Assembly: GCF_001636695.1 (NCBI RefSeq)
Contig: NZ_LGEL01000023.1
Location: 62,001-126,000, forward strand
Reading direction: 5' to 3'
From: Pedobacter panaciterrae
GTDB taxonomy: Bacteria > Bacteroidota > Bacteroidia > Sphingobacteriales > Sphingobacteriaceae
Length of the DNA stretch: 64,000 nt
Of the stretch, positions 33,208 through 40,524 are shown piece by piece; the first letter of the stretch is position 1; each line of letters opens with the position of its first letter. The translations under genes were made by a program, and so were the position numbers. Under the pieces are notes generated by a model. It did no database searches, was not told the DNA's origin, and worked only from the letters and a program-made list of their open reading frames with translations.

Positions 33208-34059
33208 TCAATAATCAAACCTTCCGGGTATTACTTTTTTTCTCAACAACTTCATACAGGACGCCTTAATCTGACGTACCCTTTCCTTAGACAATTTCAG
33301 TTCCCTTGCAATTTCCTCCAACTGCATAGGCAGTGGAACACCTATCCCGTAAGACCATTTCAGGATTTTCTTTTCTCTTGGACTTAGTTTCTTCATCAAT
33401 TCTTCAAGCGCAACACCCAGTGAATCTCTAAGTGCCAGACCATCTGTTGACTCCACCTCCTGATCAGGTACACAGTCTAATAGCGTTACTCCATGTTCCG
33501 CTTCATGCTGCTGATCCAGAGATAGGGTCCAGGGTGCCATCCCCATACAATCCATCACCTTACCGATACTCAGATCCGTAAAATCTGCCAGCTCTTCCAT
33601 GCTGGGTGCACGCTCCAGCAACTGTTCCATTACCGAACTCTCCTTTGTCAATTTTATAATTGCATTCACCTGATTGGCGGGCAAGCGGATGATCCGGCGT
33701 TTCTCTGCAATGGCATGAATAATTGCCTGTCGTACCCACCAGACAGCAAAAGAGATAAACTTAAATCCCCTGGTTGCATCAAAACGTTGTGCTGCCCGGA
33801 TCAGTCCCATATTCCCTTCACAGATCAGATCCTCTAAAGGAAAACCCGGACATTGGTATTTTTTGGCTACAGAGACCACAAATCGCAGGTTGCTTTGAAC
33901 CAGTTTGTTTAATGCGGCCTGATCTCCGTCCTGAATCCTGGAACACAAACTGATTTCCTGTTCAGCGGTCAGCAGCTCTATCTTAGACAGCTCATTCAAA
34001 TACTTATCCAGTACCGTTGACTTCTTGGTCAGTGATACTTCAATCTTCAAGGCCCTCAT
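33208..34059 (-). CDS. Group 2 sigma-70 factor (RpoD paralogue)
   Basis: A 283-residue sigma factor lacking region 1.1. Region 1.2 is LDKYLNELSKIELLTAEQEI. Region 2 is nearly canonical: NLRFVVSVAKKYQCPGFPLE, DLICEGNMGLIRAAQRFDAT, RGFKFISFAVWWVRQAIIHA. Region 3 and the region 4 helix-turn-helix (MQLEEIARELKLSKERVRQI) follow. It has region 2.4 and 4.2 close to RpoD, so it should read primary-type promoters. Its start overlaps the stop of the AraC-HTH gene (ATGA), so the two are translated together. A second primary-like sigma inside accessory DNA is notable. Confidence 0.92.
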   Translation of the reverse strand: MRALKIEVSLTKKSTVLDKYLNELSKIELLTAEQEISLCSRIQDGDQAALNKLVQSNLRFVVSVAKKYQCPGFPLEDLICEGNMGLIRAAQRFDATRGFKFISFAVWWVRQAIIHAIAEKRRIIRLPANQVNAIIKLTKESSVMEQLLERAPSMEELADFTDLSIGKVMDCMGMAPWTLSLDQQHEAEHGVTLLDCVPDQEVESTDGLALRDSLGVALEELMKKLSPREKKILKWSYGIGVPLPMQLEEIARELKLSKERVRQIKASCMKLLRKKVIPGRFDY

Positions 34060-34436
34060 GACTTCCGAATCTCTAAAGGACTTAGACCAGTTTGTTTTCG
34101 GATAAAACGGGCGAAGTAAGCCTGATCTCTGAAGCCCAGCTCAAAGGTGATTTCCTTTACAGAATCCTTACCCTCGCGAAGCAGTTTCATGGCTTCCTGA
34201 AACAACCTGTCCCGGATCAACTGATAAACGGTCTTTCCCAAATGCTCCTTCCCCATCTTGTCCAGCTTATACAATGAAATACCCATCAATGCGGCATAAA
34301 ACTCCCTGTATTTACATTTTCTGAAATCCGTATCGATCATTCGCTGTAAACGAAACAGCAATTTAATCTCGTCTAAAACATGACGCTGCTGACCCCATGC
34401 AACCCAGGGTGCTACCTCTTCCAATTCCTGTGTCAT
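34056..34436 (-). CDS. AraC-type helix-turn-helix protein coupled to a sigma factor
   Basis: A 126-residue protein: a helical N-terminal part (LDEIKLLFRLQRMIDTDFRK) and an AraC-type C-terminal unit (LIRDRLFQEAMKLLREGKDS, VKEITFELGFRDQAYFARFI, RKQTGLSPLEIR). There is no effector domain. Its stop overlaps the sigma-factor start by 4 bp, and it begins 12 bp after the GH2 gene, suggesting a GH2-HTH-sigma transcript. It is paralogous to 31974-32396. Confidence 0.85.
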   Translation of the reverse strand: MTQELEEVAPWVAWGQQRHVLDEIKLLFRLQRMIDTDFRKCKYREFYAALMGISLYKLDKMGKEHLGKTVYQLIRDRLFQEAMKLLREGKDSVKEITFELGFRDQAYFARFIRKQTGLSPLEIRKS

Positions 34437-34448
34437 AACGATCCTTTA

Positions 34449-36845
34449 TTAGTGTTCATCAATTGCTTTTTGGAACATCGTTTTTTCGTTGTCTGGTACA
34501 TTGGCACCAAATTTCTCCAGGTATGCTTTTGCGGCAGGTACATAGTTCTTCCAGTCCTGTTTGTTGAAAAAACCAACAGTTTTGGCGCGTAAGAGGATCT
34601 CCTCACCCGGTAAACCATAAGGCTTAACCGCAGCTTCAATAACTGTCCAGTCAGGATTCTCTGAAGAATTCATCAATGGCTCCATCTCTCCTTTTAGGAT
34701 CATGTTCATCATGGCAACGGTATATTTACGTTCGCCCATTACTTTTTTGAAACTTTCGGCGTTATTGTTCATTAAGGCGAAACCTGCATCTTTAGTGCTT
34801 TTGGTGAATTGGGTAACCGAGTTCATGCCCTCTTCGGATAGTGGGGTTTTTAGCCCAGCGATATAATCCTTCCCTGCCAGCTCTGCTCCTGGTTTATCTC
34901 CGGCTTGTGTTGCCATCATTGCCATTTTCTTTAAGAAATCGGGATCACGCGTGCCTTGAATGTATTCATCGAGCATCGCGCTATACAACAGGCCGGGTTC
35001 GGTCAGGTCTGCATTTTTAGCTGAGACTTCGGGGATTGCTCCCATCTGAGGATTCAGTGGTGCATGAATCTTACGCAATTCGGCAAATGGGATTTTAACC
35101 ACTTCACGGTCATAGGTCATTAGTCCATTCTGCTCCCCTTCTACATCAAAGGGCTGGGTATAGATGGAACCTGAGAGTCCCTGTTTTTCGAACAGCTGTA
35201 AGTGCTGATTCATAATGGTGTATTTTGCTTTCAGTGCAGCGGGTTTCTCCTGGATGTATCCCCAGGCAGAACCGGTTAACCATTGGTGATCTGGAATAAA
35301 TACCCCTATCCCGCCAAACTCCCCGCATACCTGGGCTTTGCCCGCTTGTTTAATGCTCATCATCGGATCCGGGTAAGCGTGTACATCAGTCATATCTGCC
35401 GATACATATGCATCAGGTGAGGGAGATCGCAATTGTTCGTTCACGTAGAGCAGTTCGCCAGAGTGACCGTTGAGGATGCGTGAAGGATCTGTTTTCTTTA
35501 CCCATTCGCTCAGACGTTTCTGGTCATACTGTCCCCATTTCTCATTGAACAGCACCCAGCATACAATAGAAGGGTAATTGTGCAATTGTTGCATTTCTGC
35601 TGCGCTTTCCTTTTCGAATTCTTCTTTGCTGCCTTCGGGTAATCCTTGATTGGGGTTTACGAAATCCTGCCATACCAACATACCTATTTTATCGGCATGG
35701 TAGTACCAGCGGGCGGGTTCAACTTTGATATGTTTACGAATGGTATTGAATCCCATTGCTTTGATGGCTTTGATGTCAAAGGAAAGGGCTTCATCCGTTG
35801 GAGCTGTATACAGCCCTTCCGGCCAGAAGCCTTGGTCGAGCGTACCTAAATTATAATAGGGTTTATTGTTTAAAAAGATTCTTTCAGTTCCTTTTGCATC
35901 TTTTGCTATGGAGATCTTCCGCATTCCAAAATAGCTTTTCACTTCATCTACGATTTTGCCATCCTTCATTAGTTTAATGGATAGGTCATACAAAAAGGGT
36001 GAATCAGGTGACCAGAGTTTCGCGTTTTTCACTGGTAAAACTAAGTCTGTTCCTGTGCCGCCAAAAACAGCATTGACTTTAGCACTACCTGCAAAAGCGG
36101 TAGCTTCCACCGAATATCCGGCGGGCGCATTTACCTTTAAATTCAAGATACTTTTATCAATGTCTGGGGTCATCACCAGGTTTTCAATATGTACGGCAGG
36201 TACAATCTCGGTCCATACGGTCTGCCAGATTCCTGATGTTGGGGTGTAATAGATATTAGCAGGATTTAGTACCTGTTTCCCATGTGGTCCTATTCCTTGA
36301 TCAGTTGGATCCCATACTTTTACCATGAGCAAGTTATCACTATCGGTCAAAGCATCGGTGATGTCCATAGAAAAGCTGGAATAGCCGCCCGTATGTGAAC
36401 CGACTTCCTTGCTGTTCACATAGACCGTAGTCTGCCAGTCTACTGCACCAAAATGAAGCAGCAAACGCTCTCCTATTTTAAGTGCGGGTTTGATAAAAGT
36501 TCTTTTGTAAAGCAATTGCTGGTCAGGTAGCAAAGCTTTCTTTACGCCAGATAAAGCTGACTCGATTGGATACGGCACCAAGATTTTTCCTTCATAAAGC
36601 ACTTTCGTATTCAGATTTTTTGGGGTAATTGCATAGTCCCACAAACCATTCAGGGTTATCCAATTCGGACGTACCATCTGTGGTCGTGGATATTCCTTTA
36701 AGGCATTAGTAGGGGATACCTCCTTGCCCCAACGTGTTTGTATGGGTATATTTTGCATTTTGTATTCCTGTGCTTGTATATTCACGCTCAAAAAAATGAG
36801 CAAGGCAGTAGCCAGAAACAGGCACTTTTTAGTGTGTTTAAACAT
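34449..36845 (-). CDS. Secreted glycoside hydrolase family 2 protein
   Basis: A 798-residue exported enzyme. Signal peptide MFKHTKKCLFLATALLIFLS-VNIQAQ. A GH2 sugar-binding jelly roll (NGLWDYAITP, LLLHFGAVDWQTTVYVNSKE, GGYSSFSMDITDAL), an immunoglobulin-like middle domain and a TIM barrel follow. The probable acid/base Glu is in VLFNEKWGQYD (about 434) and the nucleophile in VCGEFGGIG (about 508). The C-terminal 180 residues are an extra helical region. GH2 enzymes remove beta-linked galactose, mannose or glucuronate; specificity is not readable. It would act in the periplasm. It leads a run with the AraC-HTH and sigma genes. Confidence 0.9.
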   Translation of the reverse strand: MFKHTKKCLFLATALLIFLSVNIQAQEYKMQNIPIQTRWGKEVSPTNALKEYPRPQMVRPNWITLNGLWDYAITPKNLNTKVLYEGKILVPYPIESALSGVKKALLPDQQLLYKRTFIKPALKIGERLLLHFGAVDWQTTVYVNSKEVGSHTGGYSSFSMDITDALTDSDNLLMVKVWDPTDQGIGPHGKQVLNPANIYYTPTSGIWQTVWTEIVPAVHIENLVMTPDIDKSILNLKVNAPAGYSVEATAFAGSAKVNAVFGGTGTDLVLPVKNAKLWSPDSPFLYDLSIKLMKDGKIVDEVKSYFGMRKISIAKDAKGTERIFLNNKPYYNLGTLDQGFWPEGLYTAPTDEALSFDIKAIKAMGFNTIRKHIKVEPARWYYHADKIGMLVWQDFVNPNQGLPEGSKEEFEKESAAEMQQLHNYPSIVCWVLFNEKWGQYDQKRLSEWVKKTDPSRILNGHSGELLYVNEQLRSPSPDAYVSADMTDVHAYPDPMMSIKQAGKAQVCGEFGGIGVFIPDHQWLTGSAWGYIQEKPAALKAKYTIMNQHLQLFEKQGLSGSIYTQPFDVEGEQNGLMTYDREVVKIPFAELRKIHAPLNPQMGAIPEVSAKNADLTEPGLLYSAMLDEYIQGTRDPDFLKKMAMMATQAGDKPGAELAGKDYIAGLKTPLSEEGMNSVTQFTKSTKDAGFALMNNNAESFKKVMGERKYTVAMMNMILKGEMEPLMNSSENPDWTVIEAAVKPYGLPGEEILLRAKTVGFFNKQDWKNYVPAAKAYLEKFGANVPDNEKTMFQKAIDEH

Positions 36846-36914
36846 TATGATATGTGTATTTATGTATTGTCTCTTTTTTTTGGGGCTTCAACGCCAGAAT
36901 TAAATTGATTATGT

Positions 36915-37949
36915 CTAAAAATTCAATCGATACTTATACAAGTAGTGATCAAACAAAGCATATAGATTTTTTCCATAGACTCTAAAATCTGTTAACTTTT
37001 TTCTGTTAAAATCAGGCAGGTAGAAGCTAAATTGATACTCGCCATCCTTGATAGCATAAACATCAATAGTAGAAACACTTTCTAAGGATTCAGGCACTTC
37101 ATTATCTGCAATTAATCCCGATTGAACAAATAGAAAATTTTCATTTACCGCTACTCTTTTATTCACCTCGATCGGTGGAGCAGCAAGAGTTGTCTGATTT
37201 TGAGATTGTATTTTGGCAACTTTAAGTTTCGCTATTGAATTTGTATCAATCGTTTTCCCTTGATATATTAACTTCAAATTACTATCTGCACAAATAAATT
37301 CATTACGATAATAGTAAACATAAAATACCTTTCCAGATTTAGGCTCTGCCACGAGGTTACCATCAGTACTAAAAATACCATCTACCTGTTTTCGAAGGAG
37401 ATTAGGTGATTCCTTAAAACCTGATGAGTCCGTTCTGTATCTTACTAGTTTGTTTTCTCCATTTTGTACTATTCTAAAAACAAAAGAACGCTTGTTGACA
37501 TTTACCGCCTGTGTGAAATAGGGTGGTTTAGTAGCGAGTTTAAGACTTAGCTCACTTATATCACAGGTAAGCAATATCGGTTGATTACCATCTAAAGTGT
37601 AAACAGTACCTTTTTCGATTAAATTAAAGTAGGACCTTGTCAATTTAGTGCCATTGGGAAAGTTTAAACGATACGAGATGGTATCTTTTACCGCAGAATC
37701 GACTTTTAGCAATTTTCTTGGTGTGTATAGATTACCAACATAAATGGAATCATGAGTAATACCAGCCAAGTACCACCTACCTACCTTTAAATCAATTATA
37801 TTGTTGGGAACAATTTTATGACTTGGTATGACACGAATAAAGTTATTCTTATTATGACTTATTTTCACTGACAAAAAATACAAAAGGACAACAAGCGATA
37901 CGCTCAAAATAAAACACAGAGTAAGAATTAAAAATCTATTATAGATCAT
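36915..37949 (-). CDS. Membrane-anchored hypothetical protein, probable six-bladed propeller
   Basis: A 344-residue protein with one N-terminal membrane helix (FLILTLCFILSVSLVVLLYF), then a beta-rich extracytoplasmic region with repeated strands (RWYLAGITHDSIYVGNL, VYTLDGNQPILLTCDI, KVFYVYYYRNEFICADSN, FRVYGKNLYALFDHYLYKY). The pattern fits the TolB-like 6-bladed beta-propeller proteins that accompany MauE/DUF6520 genes in Bacteroidota. It is the last gene of the uptake locus and is separated from the DUF6520 gene by a hairpin (37965-37991). Confidence 0.65.
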   Translation of the reverse strand: MIYNRFLILTLCFILSVSLVVLLYFLSVKISHNKNNFIRVIPSHKIVPNNIIDLKVGRWYLAGITHDSIYVGNLYTPRKLLKVDSAVKDTISYRLNFPNGTKLTRSYFNLIEKGTVYTLDGNQPILLTCDISELSLKLATKPPYFTQAVNVNKRSFVFRIVQNGENKLVRYRTDSSGFKESPNLLRKQVDGIFSTDGNLVAEPKSGKVFYVYYYRNEFICADSNLKLIYQGKTIDTNSIAKLKVAKIQSQNQTTLAAPPIEVNKRVAVNENFLFVQSGLIADNEVPESLESVSTIDVYAIKDGEYQFSFYLPDFNRKKLTDFRVYGKNLYALFDHYLYKYRLNF

Positions 37950-37964
37950 AGGATATAAGTTTAG

Positions 37965-37991
37965 ATAGCCTAGGAAATTAACCTAGGCTAT
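37965..37991 (-). terminator. Hairpin after the DUF6520 gene
   Basis: ATAGCCTAGG / CCTAGGCTAT form a perfect 10-bp stem with a 7-nt loop, 5 bp after the DUF6520 stop. The T run is poor, so it may only partly stop transcription into the last gene. Confidence 0.7.
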
Positions 37992-37995
37992 ACGA

Positions 37996-38265
37996 TTAGT
38001 TAAATCGTCTTAATGGAATAGTACAAGTCGGCGGGGGAAATCCATCTGTATCATAATAGTAAATAGGAAAAGTATTATAAGTACATTGCGCCCCAGTGAA
38101 AAAGTCTTCACAATATTGCTGGTCAGTATTTCCGCTTTGGACGTAGCAGTTTCCACCTGTAATAATTGAGAAATACATAAAACCTTTGGCTTGGGGTTTA
38201 AAAGCAAAGGTTGAAACTACGGCCAATGCGAATGCAGTAGTCATTAATAATTTTCTAAATTTCAT
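37996..38265 (-). CDS. Small exported Cys-containing protein, DUF6520-type
   Basis: An 89-residue protein. I chose the ATG at 38265, which gives a standard signal peptide (MKFRKLLMTTAFALAVVST-FAFKPQA); an ATG 12 codons earlier adds only a charged lead. The mature part holds four Cys (GGNCYVQ, QYCEDF, AQCTYN, PTCTIP) in a small Tyr/Thr-rich sequence. This matches my memory of DUF6520 proteins found beside MauE. The Cys may form two disulfides in the periplasm. Its start is 32 bp after the MauE gene stop. Confidence 0.75.
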   Translation of the reverse strand: MKFRKLLMTTAFALAVVSTFAFKPQAKGFMYFSIITGGNCYVQSGNTDQQYCEDFFTGAQCTYNTFPIYYYDTDGFPPPTCTIPLRRFN

Positions 38266-38297
38266 TTTTTTAAATTTTAAGTTGGTTGCTTCCAATT

Positions 38298-38777
38298 TCA
38301 AGGGTGAAGGCTTCCCTTCTTATCTCGAGTAAGGTCTTTGTTCTCTTGTGAATAAATTAGAATTCCTGCAGCTGCCAAACAAACAAAACATAGATTAAAG
38401 ATCAAGTGCTGCGTCCATGTCATGTTTTGTAGTATTCCTCCGCATGAGCAAGGGATAAAGGAGCTAAATTTTAAAATGGCTATGATATATGTCGAAAAAA
38501 TGACCATTAAACAAAACGAACAATACAATGCATAATATTGAAATCGTTTCATTGCTAGTAACACTGATAATGTCAATTCAATTCCAGGGACTACGACAGC
38601 AATAGAATTACTACATCCGTTCAATATAGGAGATTTACCCAATTCAACTTTAAATTTCTGAAAGTCCTGTACTTTGGACAATGCTGCGTAAATAAAAAGT
38701 ATAATATATAATGCACTGATCACTTCGATCAGAATTGTTTGTGCTTTAAGGTTCAAAAATTTTGGTTGTTTCTTCAT
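38298..38777 (-). CDS. MauE/DoxX-family redox-associated membrane protein
   Basis: A 159-residue protein with four membrane helices (IEVISALYIILFIYAALSKV, VVVPGIELTLSVLLAM, YYALYCSFCLMVIFSTYII, LIFNLCFVCLAAAGILIY) and a periplasmic CSCGG motif between helices 3 and 4. This is the layout of MauE-like proteins, which help form disulfides in partner proteins. The neighbouring DUF6520 protein with four Cys is the likely client. It is contiguous with the esterase gene (no gap) and runs into the DUF6520 gene. Confidence 0.85.
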   Translation of the reverse strand: MKKQPKFLNLKAQTILIEVISALYIILFIYAALSKVQDFQKFKVELGKSPILNGCSNSIAVVVPGIELTLSVLLAMKRFQYYALYCSFCLMVIFSTYIIAILKFSSFIPCSCGGILQNMTWTQHLIFNLCFVCLAAAGILIYSQENKDLTRDKKGSLHP

Positions 38778-39659
38778 TTAATTTGGCTTATAAAATCCTT
38801 CTCTTTTCAAAAAAAACAACATCGGATTCATCCACTCATTTACAGTTAGCCTCTGGACAAACCCATGATTCCCCTTCGGGAACAAATGCAACTCTGCGTC
38901 TACTCCTTTCTTCTGCAATGCCTGGTAAAATACAATACTATTGTTTACATCAACTAGTCCATCATCTCCTGTATGTGTTAGATACGTTGGCGGGGTATCA
39001 TTAGTTACCTGCAATTCATTTGAAAACAAATCCACTTTTTCTCTACTCGGTTCCATGCCCAACAGTGAAATTTTAGATCCCAAATGAGTTAATGGGTCGC
39101 TCATGCTGATTACCGGGTAAACCAGAATCATAAAGTCTGGTCGAAGGCTAATATTTTCTTGATTGGGGATATAGCTCTTGTTGAAATGTGTTCCCAATGT
39201 TGAAGCCAAATGACCTCCGGCGCTGTAACCAACAACACCTATTTTTTTCGGATCTAAGTTCCAATCTGAAGCTCTAGATCTCACCGTTTTCATCGCCTGC
39301 TGAGCATCCATTAATGGAATAAAGCTTTTATCTTCACCGGTTTGATTTTTTGGCAGTCGGTATTTCACTACAAAAGCAGCGATTCCATTTTCGGCAAAAG
39401 CTTGAGCAACAACTATTCCCTCTTCTGCATAAGCAAGGAAAGCATAAGCACCCCCGGGAAAAATAATCACAGCCGCCCCACTGGCCTTTTCTTTTGAAGG
39501 CAAATACATCTGTAAAGTCGGCTGTTCATCTTGGGATAGGGTAACTTTACTTCCTAATATTCTACCATCATACAATGAACGTATCTGTTGTGCTTTCCCA
39601 TTAAACCAAACCAGTTCAAAAAAAAGAAACAGATATAAGCTTAAACAATTTGATCTCAT
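38778..39659 (-). CDS. Secreted alpha/beta-hydrolase (acetyl-esterase type)
   Basis: A 293-residue protein with an N-terminal signal peptide (LSLYLFLFFELVWFNGKAQ). The alpha/beta-hydrolase core has the oxyanion FPGGAYAFLAYAEEG, the nucleophile elbow GYSAGGHLASTLG, the acid in THTGDDGLVDVNN and the His in PKGNHGFV. The family (BD-FAE/xylan-esterase-like) removes acyl groups from sugars. It lies 5 bp after the preceding gene in the same transcript. It could trim acylated ligands of the SusCD pair. Confidence 0.88.
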   Translation of the reverse strand: MRSNCLSLYLFLFFELVWFNGKAQQIRSLYDGRILGSKVTLSQDEQPTLQMYLPSKEKASGAAVIIFPGGAYAFLAYAEEGIVVAQAFAENGIAAFVVKYRLPKNQTGEDKSFIPLMDAQQAMKTVRSRASDWNLDPKKIGVVGYSAGGHLASTLGTHFNKSYIPNQENISLRPDFMILVYPVISMSDPLTHLGSKISLLGMEPSREKVDLFSNELQVTNDTPPTYLTHTGDDGLVDVNNSIVFYQALQKKGVDAELHLFPKGNHGFVQRLTVNEWMNPMLFFLKREGFYKPN

Positions 39660-39664
39660 GACAA

Positions 39665-40513
39665 TTAATTATTTGAAGGTGTAGTTGACCAGATTGGAAG
39701 ACCTTTCTTCATTTTTTCTAAGACATCAACAAAGGACTTTTCATTCGGACCACCTTTTACAGCCTTTAAACCTTTTTCTTCCCAATCGATAGCTTCTTCT
39801 TTTTTGCCAATTTTGTAGAGTAAACCAGCGTAGGTATCCCAAGCTGCATAATTGTTCTGATACCATTCTTCCATAGCGTACTTCATCACAATCTCTGCCG
39901 CAAATTTTAATACTTTCTGGTCGCTAACGTACAAGACAAGATAATAAGACATATGGTTTATGTTAAATTCAGGCCTTCTTAATGCCTTTTCAAAATAGAG
40001 CAGATAATATTTACCATAATTTGCCCAGTCCATTATTTTTGAATAGTAATTCATCCGTTTCCCGTAGATCATTTCTGCTCCAATGACTCCGAACTTAGCA
40101 GAAACCTGTTTTTGCAATAAATCCCAATTTGGTTTCTTAGTTAACCATTCTCCTTCCTGGGGTGTATATTCTTTTGCTATTGTTGACCGGATTGCATATT
40201 CGGCTTTATCAGCCCCCAGTATTGCGTTTATTTTCTGCTGCTCTTTCATGAAAAATTTGAACGCTTTATTTTTAGTACCATTTAAATTCTCACTGATAAA
40301 CAATAGATTTTCCTTTTTCATCAAATCCTTTGGTTTGAGTTGAAGCAAATAACCGTTGATGTATTCTTGTGCCAGGGAATCAGCGAATTTAAAATTTAGT
40401 TCCTGTTTCGATTGCGCTACTTGAGATGGTATTTTTGAGAAATCCTTAATTTTTTGGGTAAAAGCGTAGCTGGAAAGGCTTAAAAAAGCCAGACTTAATA
40501 GTATCTTCTTCAT
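39665..40513 (-). CDS. Secreted hypothetical protein of the uptake locus
   Basis: A 282-residue protein with signal peptide MKKILLSLAFLSLSSYAF-TQ. The mature part is helical and resembles the N-terminal helical region of TlpA-type thioredoxin fusions of Bacteroidota (QELNFKFADSLAQEYINGYL, YYLVLYVSDQKVLKFAAEIV, NNYAAWDTYAGLLYKIGKKE) but lacks a thioredoxin domain. It ends 5 bp before the esterase start and starts 11 bp after the S9 peptidase stop. Function unknown. Confidence 0.75.
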   Translation of the reverse strand: MKKILLSLAFLSLSSYAFTQKIKDFSKIPSQVAQSKQELNFKFADSLAQEYINGYLLQLKPKDLMKKENLLFISENLNGTKNKAFKFFMKEQQKINAILGADKAEYAIRSTIAKEYTPQEGEWLTKKPNWDLLQKQVSAKFGVIGAEMIYGKRMNYYSKIMDWANYGKYYLLYFEKALRRPEFNINHMSYYLVLYVSDQKVLKFAAEIVMKYAMEEWYQNNYAAWDTYAGLLYKIGKKEEAIDWEEKGLKAVKGGPNEKSFVDVLEKMKKGLPIWSTTPSNN

Positions 40514-40524
40514 ATATTTCTGTA

